A stretch of DNA of 64,000 bases, taken from positions 214,706,557 through 214,770,556 of the forward strand of contig BTPG01000004.1 in assembly GCA_036245525.1 (NCBI GenBank). The letters are read 5' to 3'. Source of the stretch: Semisulcospira habei. Taxonomy: Eukaryota > Mollusca > Gastropoda > Semisulcospiridae. The position numbers and the translations under genes are program-made. The notes below the pieces were generated by a model. It was not told the DNA's origin and searched no databases. It was given only the letters and a program-made list of their open reading frames with translations. Below are positions 45,615-56,148 of this stretch, piece after piece; positions within the stretch are counted from its first letter, which is position 1, and each line of letters begins with the position of its first letter.

Positions 45615-45831
45615 TTAACCCATTCAGCCCTGCCGCACTACAGCAGGAGATGGGTCGACCATGATAATTCAAGGTAAGTGCCAGATTAGCTTGGCGCCTC
45701 ATGTCGGCGCCAAGCTAATCTGGCACTGCCCTTGAATTATCATGGGCGATCCATCTCCTGCAACAGGTGCATAGTCGTTAGATGACGCCTCCAAAATTTG
45801 GGAAATACGTGCGTCGGGCTGAATGAGTTAA
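45615..45831. mobile_element. H1 hairpin element, TTAA to TTAA
   Basis: TTAACCCATTCAGCCCTGCC ... GGGCTGAATGAGTTAA, 217 bp. Tip GGCGCCTCATGTCGGCGCC. A few arm mismatches (GGTAAGTGCC against GGCACTGCCC). Confidence 0.86.
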
Positions 45832-45849
45832 TGAATTGTGCCCCCATGT

Positions 45850-45860
45850 ATACACACACA

Positions 45861-45925
<65 letters not shown>

Positions 45926-45927
45926 AT
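45850..45927. repeat. microsatellite (CA)n
   Basis: CA run directly after an H1 element. Confidence 0.92.
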
Positions 45928-46058
45928 ACACACCCCTTACGCACCTTCACCTCCACCTCACCCCCCTACCCTCTTATGCACCTCTCCTTTCACCCCCCTC
46001 CCTCCTCATCCCCCCCCCCCCCCCTTTCGCTGAGTTCACGTGACCATTAATATCCTTT

Positions 46059-46155
46059 GAAGGCAAAAGACTGTAAGTCCATTTTTGTGAAAAGCACGAT
46101 TTTCGTTGTAATGAATTGCAATGAAAACGCTGCTTTTCACAAGAAGACGCTTCCT
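46059..46155. mobile_element. H6 inverted-repeat element
   Basis: GAAGGCAAAAGACTGTAAGT, CCATTTTTGTGAAAAGCACG, ATTTTCG and the mirror arm CGCTGCTTTTCACAAG. Confidence 0.7.
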
Positions 46156-46329
46156 ATTAATCCACAAGTTTCGTCCCGCCAGCAGAGCTTGGCTGTAATT
46201 GGACTAAATCGGTGAAGGAAATACACGAGAAAACAGTGAAGTTTCGTTTGAACGGACGACCACCGACAAGGAACTGGAGCAAGATCGCGGGCAGTTCCGC
46301 ATAACCAGCTCGTACCATATGCTCAGACA

Positions 46330-46403
46330 ATACTCCAAACATCTCCAAGAGGCATAGATCCTCCGGGCTCATGAGGATCTATGCCTCTTGGAGATGTTTG
46401 GAG
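46330..46403. mobile_element. H2-type palindrome with extended arms
   Basis: ACTCCAAACATCTCCAAGAG, GCATAGATCCTC, loop, and the exact mirror to GGAGATGTTTGGAGT. The arms extend beyond the usual H2 hairpin into unrelated sequence. Confidence 0.75.
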
Positions 46404-46854
46404 TGGAGTCCATGCTTGTGGTACAAACTGGTTGCCTGCTATGATTTGGCTTGGGAGTCGTTCGTTGTAAACGAAACCTCAGTCACTGCTAGTATCGGCG
46501 TGCCTGACAAATTGCACACCAACACATTGCCGTGAGGACAAAAGAACACGGGACATTACAACGTCAAAGTAGAGTAGACTTAATAGGAGAAGGAGTGGTC
46601 TCCCTTCCTCCTCCCCCCCCCCCCCTCCTATGTCTGACCAACCCCTTCCTCTCCAACCCCCCCCCCCCCCCTCTCTCCTCAGTCTTTTCTAAAAAGTTAG
46701 AAGCCTAAAAGAATCAAAGAAAAGAATCGGAATCAGACCCGTGGTCTAGTGCAGACAAGAGAGCAGTAAAACCGATCAGAAAATGGCCGCACATTCCCTC
46801 ACCGAACCCCAAACACCCCCCCTCGATTTAAGAAACCAGATCAGTTCCTGTTTG

Positions 46855-46920
46855 TCAGAAAGATTGCATAGATTCTCATTAGTGAGGGGCTTGTGAGAGG
46901 CTATGCCTCTTGCAGACTGA
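46855..46920. mobile_element. H2 hairpin, decayed
   Basis: AGATTGCATAGATTCTCATT, GAGGGGCTTGTGAGAGGC and TATGCCTCTTGCAG. Confidence 0.55.
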
Positions 46921-47141
46921 AAGAGCTGCAGAGCGCAAAGATTAATCAGAGCTAAGGGCGAGCACTCTCGGTTAATGCCGGATTCGGGCCCAAAAATCAT
47001 CGGACATTCGGGACGAATAAAACTGAAATTGGAGGGGTGGAGATACAATCCAGATATCCTCTGAGACTGCAGCGGGATGTGCTTGACCAGGAGGACGAGA
47101 ATTGAAGCTGCCTAAAAAAAATTTACTTCAGAGCCAAGATC

Positions 47142-47215
47142 TACTCACAAGCAAAAGAAATGCGACATTTTTGGATGAATCAAAAAATGTCGCACTTCTT
47201 TTGCTTGTGAGTGTA
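47142..47215. mobile_element. H5 inverted-repeat element, near-perfect hairpin
   Basis: TACTCACAAGCAAAAGAAAT, GCGACATTTTTGGATGAATC and the mirrored arm ending TTGCTTGTGAGTGTA. Confidence 0.75.
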
Positions 47216-47466
47216 CTAATACAGCTTTTCACTGAGAGATAAAAATGCGCAATTTTTGTTTAGACAAAGAGAGAGGTAAAATTCGCATACTTTTTAGACA
47301 GGTAGAAAGGATAGATACTAATCACAGAAAGAAAGGCAGAATAATCAAACTTTTCGGACAGATAGTTATACAAATATTCACAATTTTCATTCAAATAGAA
47401 AGGCAAAATACTCAAAATGTTTACATAAATAGAAAGACAAAACACACAAACTTTTCAAACAAACAC

Positions 47467-50400
47467 TTACTTACTTACTTACGCCTGTCACCCCTACCCG
47501 GGTATAGGCCGTCGACGAGAGACCTCCAGCAACTCCTGTCCTGTGCTTCTCCTTCGATTCTACTCCAGGTGGTTCCCAGTCTCTTGATGTCTGCTTGGAG
47601 GTCTCGACGCCAGCAGTTTCTCGGCCTACCTCTTTTCCTCTTTCCCTGGGGGTTCCATGACAATGCCTGCCTAGTGATACTGGAAGCTGGCTTTCTCAGA
47701 CTGTGACCGATCCATCCCCATCTTCTTCGCCCAATTTCATTCTCTGCTGTTATCTGCTCTGTTCTCTCCCAGAGTCTGACGTTGCTGATCTTCTCTGGCC
47801 AGTGGATTTTCAAAATTCTTCTAAGGCAACTGTTCATGAAGGTCTGTACTCTGTTGACTGACGTTAAGCAATGTACAATCAATCTGTTGACTGTGGTTTT
47901 TGTCAATCTCCATGTCTCTGCTCCATATAGGACAACTGCTTTTACATTGGAGTTGAAAATCCGGACTTTGGTGTGTTGTGACAGCTTTCTGGAACTCCAC
48001 ACTTTTTTCAACTGGAGAAAGGCTGCTCTGGCTTTACCGATTCGTGCTCTGACATCTGCATCAGTGCCGCCTTTTTTTGTCTATGATGCTCCCGAGATAG
48101 GTGAAGGACTCCACCTCCTCCAACGGGGTGCCAGCAAGCAAGACTGGTTCTTCCCTGGTTGCGTTCAGCCTCATTGTCTTTGTTTTCTGTTTGTGAATGG
48201 TGAGGCCCACTTGGGACGAGATGTCAGCAAGCCTCGTGGTCTTGTCCTGCATTTGTTGATGAGTGTGGGACAGTAATGCCAAGTCGTCTGCAAAATCGAG
48301 GTCGTCAAGCTGTGTCCACAGTGTCCACTGTATTCCACTTCGTCTGTGCTCTGTGGTCATCTTCATGACCCAGTCTATGGCCAGTAGGAAGAGGAACGGA
48401 GACAGCAGACACCCCTGCCTGACACCAGTTCTGACCTGGAGCTCTCTGGTGAACTGCCCTTCGTGGATCACGCGACATGTCATGCCATCATAGCTGCTCT
48501 TGATCAGGCGGACGAGCTTTGTGGGTACACCGTAGTGTCGTAGAAGTTTCCACAGAGTCTCTCGGTCCACGCTGTCAAATGCTTTCTCATAATCCACAAA
48601 GTTGACGTACAGCGGGGAGCTCCACTCCAGAGACTGTTCCACAATGATGCGGAGAGTGGCGATCTGGTCTGTACATGATCGGTTCTTCCTGAATCCTGCT
48701 TGCTGGTCTCTCAGCTGGGGGTCAACGGAGCTCTTCATTCTCTCTAGGATGATCCTGTTGAAGACCTTTCCTGGTACTGACAGCAAGGTGATTCCTCTGT
48801 AGTTGGAACACTTGCTGAGGTCGCCTTTCTTGGGAAGCTTGATTAGGTACCCCTCCTTCCAGTCAGCTGGCATCACCTCCTCTTCCCAGATCTTTCCAAA
48901 CAGTGGGTACAGCATCTCAACCGTTGTCTCTAGGTCTGCTTTCAGAGACTCCGCTGGGATGCCATCTGGCCCTGCTGCTTTGCCATTCTTCAAAAATGCC
49001 ACTGCTTTTCTGATCTCTTCCCAGCTGGGTCTGTCACAGCTGATGGGTAGGTCGGTCTCTGCCGGCTGGATGTCGGGGGGGTCGGGTGGGCTAGGTCTGT
49101 TCAGTAACTCTTCAAAATACTCAGCCCATCTGTCGAGTTGGTCTGCTCTGTCTGCAATAGGCTTGCCTTCTTTGTCTTTTACTGGTCTTTCTGTATGGCC
49201 ATACTTACCCGACAATCTTCTGGTAATGTCGTAGAGCTGTTTCATGTTGCCGCTGCCTGCTGCCTTTTCTGCCTCTGCTGCCAGGCTGTCTGTGTAGGCC
49301 CTCTTGTCTGCCCTGATACTCCTCTTCACCTCGCGGTTGACTTCCGAGTATTCCCCCTGTGCCCTTACTTTGGCTGCTCTCGTGCGACTGTTGTTGACCG
49401 CTGCTTTCTTCTGCTTCCTCGCTTCTATCTTCTTCAAGGTCTGTGCCGACAGCCAGTCCTTGTGGTGGTGTTTCCTGAACCCTACAGTGTCTTTGCAGGT
49501 TGAGTTCAGCGCCTCTCTAACTGCCTTCCACTGCTGCTCTGTGGTGACCGCCTCCTCTTCATTTACTAGCTCCTGTAGCGCTTGAAACCGGTTGGACAGC
49601 ACCAGTTTGAACTCTTCTCTAACTCCAGTTTCTCTCAAGAGGCCTACATTATAGCGCTGTCTTCTTGTTGTCTCTGTGCGGCTTTTCTTTAGCTTGAGCT
49701 TCATTCTTAAGGTAAGCAGATGGTGGTCTGAGGCGGCATCTGCTCCCCTCCTCACTCGAACATCTTGAAGGGATCTTCTAAATTTCTTGCTAATGCAGAT
49801 ATGGTCTATTTGGTTCTCTGTTGTATGGTCAGGTGAGACCCAAGTTGCTTTGTGTATTCTTCTGTGTGGGAAGATGCTGCCTCCAATGACAAGTCGGTTT
49901 AGAGCACAAAAGTCTACAAACCTCTCCCCGTTCTCACTCATCTCCGAGCCTAGTCCCTGTCTCCCCATCACCTCTTCGTATCCGGTGTTGTCCTCCCCTA
50001 TTTTGGCATTAAAATCGCCCATGACGATGGTGATGTCTCGCTCCGCACATTTGTCCACGGCACTCTGGAGTCGGTCGTAGAACTCTTGTTTCTCTTCCTC
50101 GTCACTGTCATTGGTGGGCGCATAACACTGGATGACGTTCAGCTTGAGCTTTTTCTTAGTTCTAAAGGCTGCTGTTATAATTCTTGGCCCAAGAGGTTCC
50201 CAACCCATCAGCGCTCTCTGTACCACTGGTGACAGGTTGAGTGCTACTCCTTCTGTATGGGGGGCATTCTCCTCTTCATGACCTGAATACAGAATCATCT
50301 CCCCACTTAACAGCCTTTTCTGGCCAGACTGCGTCCATCTGGCTTCACTGATGCCTAGCAGGGAAAGGTTGTACTTTTGCATTTCCGCTGCTATCTGGGC

Positions 50401-50802
50401 GGCCTTGCCGCTCTGGTACATGGTCTTGACGTTCCATGTGCCCATGGTTGTATCCCTGGATAGAGAGAGGCGGCTCGGTCCTGTGGCTTCCGAAGACTTC
50501 CGGCTTTCACCACAGGACGTCATAAGTCTTCTAGTAGAAGAACCTTCCTCCTCCAGGACAGGAATTACTGTTAATCTTTTCGTCGGCGTTTTTGTAGCTA
50601 TTTCCTTTTTTGCAGGGTGGGGAAGCTACCCCCACGCCCAACCCCCTTACTAGGAGGACCAGGGGTTTTCTGTCGGGGTCACCTTCCCTTAGACCATGTT
50701 GGTTCACGGCACCTTATTTCATTCGGTGCACCCCTCTCACGAGGGACCCTCTATCCACCACCCAGGGGACGCGCCTCAACGCCGTATGGTCCCAGCGCGA
50801 GG
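47467..50802 (-). mobile_element. RTE-clade LINE, copy 2, full length with target-site duplication
   Basis: It is flanked by AAACAAACAC at 47457-47466 and 50803-50812, giving a 3336-bp insertion. The 3' end carries the tetranucleotide tail (TTAC on the plus strand, 47464-47484). One 820-codon frame (50523-48061) holds endonuclease ([25 protein letters not shown]) and RT with motif [12 protein letters not shown] and motif C FADD at about 48284-48295. The C-terminal 178 codons continue in another frame (48011-47475). The shift coincides with a seven-A run where copy 1 has six. A 33-bp insertion lies at 47861-47893. It closely resembles copy 1 and is apparently young. Confidence 0.95.
47861..47893 (-). 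mobile_element. 23-bp retroposon tail inserted in the RTE ORF, with 10-bp duplication
   Basis: The order is CTGTTGACTG (47851-47860), ACGTTAAGCAATGTACAATC plus AAT (47861-47883), then CTGTTGACTG again (47884-47893). The 23 bp equal the 3' end of the retroposon family at 18728-19036 and 33776-34102. Copy 1 lacks it. The net 33 bp keeps the frame and adds 11 codons. Confidence 0.8.
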
Positions 50803-50812
50803 AAACAAACAC

Positions 50813-51095
50813 TGAGAAAGGCAAAATACTCAAACTTTTCAGACAAATATAAAGGCAAAGTACTCGATATACTTTTCAGACTAATGCAAAGGGTCGAATG
50901 CAAAGTGTTGTGCGCACTGCCTCGTGCAAATGCGCTGTGTGAGATGGATCCATAATGATAGCGTGTGTGTTGTGCTCAATTCACTTGACAACTTGGTCTT
51001 TCCGGAAAATGAAACAGACACTGAATTTCCACAAATCAGAAGTCGCTGTAGGTTAAAAATTTACGAGTCTTTTGAGTGGATTAAAAAAAAATTCG
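50813..51095. other. intergenic stretch without recognised features
   Basis: AT-rich sequence in which AAAGGCAAAATACTCAAACTT-like phrases of about 30-40 bp recur. They match phrases on the other side of the RTE (47265-47456), so the RTE split a degenerate tandem array. Confidence 0.5.
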
Positions 51096-51240
51096 CGACC
51101 TGGGTCAGATGGCTCAACCCGGTGGTAGAGCGTTGGACTCGCGATGGTGAGGTCTCGGGTTCGAACCCCGGTGTGGTCAAAATTTGTAAGGACCCTATTC
51201 GGTGTCCAGGTCTTTGAAATCGCCTTCGTGGTGACAAGAG
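51096..51240 (+). mobile_element. tRNA-derived SINE head (SINE-C)
   Basis: Box A-like TGGCTCAACCCGGTGGTAGA (51110) and box B GGTTCGAACCC (51158-51168) are correctly spaced, and the body continues for at least 70 bp. The acceptor stem is imperfect and a non-tRNA body follows. I call it a SINE rather than a functional tRNA gene. The 3' end is not defined. Confidence 0.65.
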
Positions 51241-51612
51241 TCGTTCGGCCCTACACGCTCAACGCTTTTCGTTTTCCGCTTTCTCTCTATCCGTCATCAC
51301 AACTTGCCAAAACCACCTCTCACGTCCTCCCCCCCCCCCCCCCATCCTCCCACCAGCTTCATCAATCGCACCCTCCTCACCGAGTCGTCCCCTCCCCTCA
51401 TCTGTCTATGACGTCACACGGGGGCATCAGCGTGCGACATCTCGAGTGAACACTGAGTGTTTTTCCCCCATCAATCTTTGATTCCAGCGATTACATTAAA
51501 CCTCGGGCTTTAAAACAACAAGATGAGCGCTTAAAAGGGGCTGGGTCCCCCGGGGGTGCGGCCAGAGGTGCCGGGGCCTAACCGCTGCGCCACCAGGCCG
51601 GCTGCGTCCATC

Positions 51613-51702
51613 TGCAAGAGGCATAGATCCTCATGAGCCCCTGCGGATGCACCAGTACAGTACTGCGGATGCAGGGGCTCATGAGAATTCATGCCTCTTA
51701 CT
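51613..51702. mobile_element. H2 hairpin with enlarged tip
   Basis: CAAGAGGCATAGATCCTCAT, GAGCCCCTGCGGATGCACC, GTACTGCGGATGCAGGGGCT and the mirror. The tip has doubled (GCGGATGCA twice). Confidence 0.7.
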
Positions 51703-52046
51703 AAAAAGAGGTCTGTTAATTGTCGCAGCGTCAGATCCTCAAGTCGCCCATGAGTGGCCTAGAGTTTGATGATTCCCCACGCAGAAACAGGGAGTCAATA
51801 GGATCTCGCAGTCTCCTGGTATGAGATGGGTCGCTTGAGAATCCAGAGATAGACAAATAAAGCCTACTCTGCCCGTCCGCTTCATGCGATGCCGTGTCAG
51901 ACATAGAGTTTCATGACTTGAGTGCGGTATGAAGCGACACGCAGAAACTGTGCATCTACTTGGTAAGTAAAAATAGGCATGAGAAACTCCGTCTACTGTT
52001 GTCAGAGACTGGCAGGATTGACTCAACCTTGACTACCCTGTCAGTA

Positions 52047-52210
52047 AAGGCAAAAGCCAGTCTCTCCATTTTTGTGAAAAGCAAAACTTTCGTTGCATGA
52101 AACCAAAAGGCGGTAAGTCAATATTTTTGTCAGAAAAGCGAGATTTCCATTGTAATGCTATTAAAATCTCGCTTTTCACAAAAGTGGACTTAATGCCTTT
52201 TGCCTTCACA
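52047..52210. mobile_element. H6 inverted-repeat element, longest copy
   Basis: TAAAGGCAAAAGCCAGTCTC ... TAATGCCTTTTGCCTTCACA ends. The left arm CCATTTTTGTGAAAAGCAAA is duplicated internally before the GTCAGAAAAGCGAGATTT stem. Confidence 0.68.
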
Positions 52211-52848
52211 GCGCACCTGATTTCATCTGTAGAAGACGCAGATAGTAATCAGTCCGAGGAGTGACATGGACTCCAAAGAATTATGCATCCTGCTGATGGA
52301 GACTGACATTATTTACATTCTCCTACTGACGAGGTCGCTCTGTGAATGGTTGTGCTTTCGTCTTCCACTGTATCCTACATCAACCCTTACTCAATAACAG
52401 GAAGAAATCGTGGTTTAGCGTATGGGACCACACCACACTGCAATGGGCGAGCATCCAACGGTCCATTACGTAATGGAATTGTCGGCCCCTGTTTTCCCGC
52501 TGGGCGGCGCTGCATGCTTCCTGCTTGTGAGCCGCCATGTTGTTATTTCCTCGGTTGTAATCGTGTTAGGCGGGAAAATTCGAGACTGTGACGTAGGTCT
52601 GGACCCAGACACATTCACGAGGTGAATTTCAAAGAAATTGGGTGCACAGGATTAAATCAAGTTAGTGTGATGACATTTGTTTCAGAATATAGATCAGTTT
52701 AGGTCTGTGAAACGTAAATTTGGCAGGGCGGGTGGGCTTTCGTTTCTGACTGAACCGGCCGCTGGGTGAGGACCCAGACAAAAGACATGGACTTTGCAGA
52801 TAGACAGATACTAGACTCGTAGGGCCAGAGTAATAAACTCTTATAGCC

Positions 52849-53040
52849 AAGATAGGGCAAGGGTAGTGCTTGAAAAGGCGCCAAGCAAATCAGGCACTGC
52901 CCTTGAGCAACTCAGTATGGTCAGCACTGACGTAGCTGGGTCGTAGCTCTTAGAAATCGATTTCCAGACGACATGCAAACCTAGCTCTGTCTTCAGTTGA
53001 GAAACACGGTCGATCCATCTTTCAGCACTGTGAGACGCTT
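52849..53040. mobile_element. H1 element, decayed
   Basis: GGGCAAGGGTAGTGCTTG, AAAAGGCGCCAAGCAAATCA, GGCACTGCCCTTGAGCAAC. The left arm is mostly deleted. Confidence 0.6.
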
Positions 53041-53144
53041 TAACCCCCTTCACACTTGTCAGAAAAAAAATCAACACCCGCAAACTGCAAGAGGTACAGA
53101 ATAGCATAAGCCCCAGCACTGGGGGCCTACGCCTCTTGTTGAAA
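53041..53144. mobile_element. H2 element, left part, cut by SINE-A
   Basis: TTAACCCCCTTCACACTTGT, CAAACTGCAAGAGGTACAGA, GGGGGCCTACGCCTCTTGTT. The SINE-A target duplication begins at 53145. Confidence 0.7.
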
Positions 53145-53151
53145 GCACTTA

Positions 53152-53560
53152 TAATAATAATAAGCGCATTAAATAGGCGCTTTATCCCAATTGAAAATCG
53201 GCTCAAAGCGCCGCCGCGAACTGAACCCAACAAGCACGCTCACGTGAATCACGCGCATTCACTCACACGCTGTACATAAACACAGAACATTCACGTGGTG
53301 CTAAGGGCAAGCTCAAGCGAGCTACTGAAGTTTTTGGAAATTCAAAATCGTTTGTATTTGAAATTTGATTAAGTGGGCTGAAGCTGATACCAAAGTGGAG
53401 GGGGAGGAAGAGCCGGAGTACCCGGAGAAAGAACCCCCGACAGTCCGCCCGAATTAACGGTGACACTTACTAGAGGAGAAAAATCCGACGCCGGAACCCG
53501 TAATCGAACCTCGCACCTTTTGCATTGGTGGCAGGCGCCTTAACCACTGCGCCACGGACC
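53152..53560 (-). mobile_element. tRNA-derived SINE (SINE-A), copy 2, with 7-bp duplication
   Basis: GCACTTA at 53145-53151 and 53561-53567 bracket a 409-bp minus-strand copy: (ATT)n-type tail at the left, the GTGGCGCAGTGGTTAAGGCG head at the right. It inserted next to an H2 hairpin end. Confidence 0.85.
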
Positions 53561-53626
53561 GCACTTAGCTTTATATCCATGTTCTCTAGGCGGCGCGGGA
53601 ACCTTTGGCGCTCAATTTTCGATGTT

Positions 53627-53842
53627 TTAACTCCTTCTACCCCAGACACACCACAGCAAGATATGGATCGACCTGATGATAGTTCAAGGGTGATGCCAGA
53701 ATAGCTTGGCGCCTATGGGCGCCAAGCTATTCTGGCATCACCCTTGAACTATCATGGTCGATCTGTGTCCTGCACTGCAATGCAGTCTTCAGAGGACAAC
53801 GGCAAAATGTGGGGATTTCGGTGATGGGGTAGAATGAGTTAA
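53627..53842. mobile_element. H1c hairpin element, TTAA to TTAA
   Basis: TTAACTCCTTCTACCCCAGA ... GGGGTAGAATGAGTTAA, 216 bp. Perfect core TCAAGGGTGATGCCAGAATA with mirror, tip GGCGCCTATGGGCGCC. Confidence 0.88.
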
Positions 53843-54056
53843 AACCATCAGTTGTGAATTCAACGTGAGAGATTCCCGAGCACAATCTGCGGCCACTGGC
53901 GGTGAAAGGGTTAACAGGGGGTTATAAAATGTTGTCTCTGGACCGGAAACGGAAAGCATGTCTGCTGCTCGCCCCTGTTTCATCTCACAGAGACAATCTT
54001 CTGGGAACAAACCAGACCACCGCTGCAGTGTATGAGCTGAGACCACCCCGACGTGT

Positions 54057-54120
54057 TCCAGCGGCATAGATCTTCATGAGCCTTCACATGTTGCAAGGGC
54101 TATGACAATCTAACCGCTTT
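54057..54120. mobile_element. H2 hairpin, decayed
   Basis: CAGCGGCATAGATCTTCATG, AGCCTTCACATG and AAGGGCTATGACAATC. Confidence 0.45.
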
Positions 54121-54523
54121 TCCGGAGACAGAGGGCTCAGAAAATGTTTTAATTGTCTGCTGGTCTCGTTCAACAATTTGTAGAATATCTAAAAAGGTCT
54201 TTGCACTTGAAGAATGAGAAGGTAGCAGTCAGTGGTGACTGTCCAGAGGTCAAGCAATTTAGGCACTACCATTAGGCAAGAACAGTCGAGCCGTATCTGG
54301 CACTTACATTTTTCAGTATACACAGAGACTGATAAAGTCGAAGTCTAAAAAAGACATGCCACATTTTTTTATCTGCGTTTCTTGTGCTGACGAGATTGAG
54401 TCAGGCGCGCATTCTGCGATCACGTATGATATGGAAAACCGGGGTGGCCAAAACCAGCATCTCACTGGAGACGTGGACGAGATGGAATAGGACGGCAACA
54501 GTCCTGAAGCAAATCCTTAAGTG

Positions 54524-54576
54524 CAAGCGGCATAGATTCTCATAAGCCCCTGCCTATGCCTCTTGCTGAAAACGGT
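54524..54576. mobile_element. H2 hairpin, shortened
   Basis: CAAGCGGCATAGATTCTCAT, AAGCCCCTGCCTATGCCTCT. The tip and much of one arm are deleted. Confidence 0.5.
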
Positions 54577-54577
54577 C

Positions 54578-54804
54578 TTAACCCCTTCCCTGCCACCTTA
54601 TGTACACTTGTGTTTCTGAAACCTTTGATTAATTAACGGCCAAAAGCCAAAACCGCCCAAGAAACGTGCTTCACACAAACTGGTCTCAGCAAGAGGCATA
54701 GATCCTCATAAGAACAAGCAGTCGCGGGGGCTCGTGAGGTTTAGTCTATGCCTCTTGCAGTAGGCCGGATCGCGTTCACTTTTTCACGGCAGTGAAGGGG
54801 TTAA
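54578..54804. mobile_element. H2b element, TTAA to TTAA
   Basis: TTAACCCCTTCCCTGCCACC ... GGCAGTGAAGGGGTTAA, 227 bp. The hairpin CAGCAAGAGGCATAGATCCT has a decayed right arm. Confidence 0.83.
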
Positions 54805-55144
54805 ACGTCTGATCGACCAAAACGGGGAACTCGCTGGAGACACGGAAAGTCAGCACTGATCACCGCGTGCAACAGTCAAACACTTGCGTGCAGCCTTTGC
54901 AGGCTTGCACTGGGGGCCATGATGATTTAAGCCTCTTGCTTTGAGGTGATTCTGGTCCAGCTCACTCGTATCTCTGCTTCTCAAACGCAGGAAGCCGCCG
55001 AGGTTTGAGACGCGAGTGTGTCAGAAAGATGACCGCGTGTGCTTTCACCTGGCACAGTCCCAGCGCTTGCAGCCGGCACACTCGTCCAGTCTACCCAGCA
55101 ACTTCCTTGAAAGGCGTAGACAAAGGTGGTCATTTCGCTAGACT

Positions 55145-55216
55145 TACCAGCGAGAGGCACAAACCCTCATGAGCTCCTGCTGACGCAGGAGCCCACGAGG
55201 ATCTGTGCCTCTCGCA
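55145..55216. mobile_element. H2 hairpin, core only, extended arms
   Basis: CCAGCGAGAGGCACAAACCC, TCATGAGCTCCTGCTGACGC and the mirror GGAGCCCACGAGGATCTGTG. Confidence 0.6.
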
Positions 55217-55595
55217 GAGGGCGCTGCCGAACTGAGAGTAATTATTAACCTAATTCGCATCTGTAAGACAACCGACGACGAGGCTTGCGTGCTAGGGGAC
55301 ATAACTTTGACTAAAGGGACATAACTCGTGCAAGGAGGAGGCAATCAGCATAATCGACCCCCTCCCGGATTGTGAGGATTTCCGCACCAGACACCGGACA
55401 CTGCAGGGCCTGCTGGCTTTGAACAAAAAGCCCAAGAGTGGACTGTGCGAGAGAGTTTCGCTGTCCGAGGCTCTCTTGACTGCTAGCTGCATGTCTTCAA
55501 TCAGAAAGATAAGTAACCCGTCGCATTTATGCCTGTATTTTGGAAACAAAAAATGGGGCTAACCCCTTCGCTGCCAATGGACGCAAATCATGTTT

Positions 55596-55818
55596 TTAAC
55601 CCCTATCACACTGAGGCTAAAAGCTTCAACTCCCTACACTGCCATACGCAAGCTACATCATAGCACTTACAGATACGGACACAGACCAATGGCTTTAGTT
55701 CAAGGGTGGTGCCAGAATAGCTTGGCGCCTAGAGGCGCCAAGCTATCCTGGCACCACCCTTGAACTATTTTAGTCAAACTTATTTCACACACTGGTGTAT
55801 TCCGAATGATAAGGGTTA
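55596..55818. mobile_element. H1b hairpin element
   Basis: TTAACCCCTATCACACTGAG, perfect-looking arms AGTTCAAGGGTGGTGCCAGA, tip GGCGCCTAGAGGCGCC, right end GATAAGGGTTAG. Confidence 0.83.
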
Positions 55819-56067
55819 GTACTGACATTGAAATCGTGGTAAACTCAACGCCAAAGATGACCGGACGTCCGAGAAACACGGATACAAAGTGGTCATGTCC
55901 GTCCAAAGGTCCTGCTGAATCAAAGCCGGGCACGTAAATTTTTTTCGGTGCGCCTCAATTGATGAGTGTTCAGGTCGTACCGCATAGGCAATCCTTGTCC
56001 CCCGTCCCACTGTCCCCCCATGACCCGCCCGTCAGGGCCGTCCATTATCACTCTGGTGCCGTGGACG

Positions 56068-56148
56068 TTAACCCATTCGAGACGTGCCGCCTCCGGATAC
56101 GCGGCATAAGCCGCGTATCCGGAGGCGGTCACGTCTCGAATGAGTTAA
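56068..56148. mobile_element. H4 hairpin element, TTAA to TTAA
   Basis: TTAACCCATTCGAGACGTGC, CGCCTCCGGATACGCGGC and the mirror to CGTCTCGAATGAGTTAA. The arm differs from 2041-2120 (GCCTCCGG against GCATCCGG) but pairs with its own partner. Its right TTAA is shared with the next H2 element. Confidence 0.83.

Noticed and set aside
48803..49234. Plus-strand frames opposite the RTE ORF (48263-50080)
   Set aside because: Antisense shadows of the RTE coding sequence; they read no known domain.
51100..51182. tRNA-like sequence with A and B boxes
   Set aside because: The stems are imperfect and the sequence continues into a SINE-like body, so I did not call a functional tRNA gene. The same decision was made at 16140-16200 and 41562-41635.
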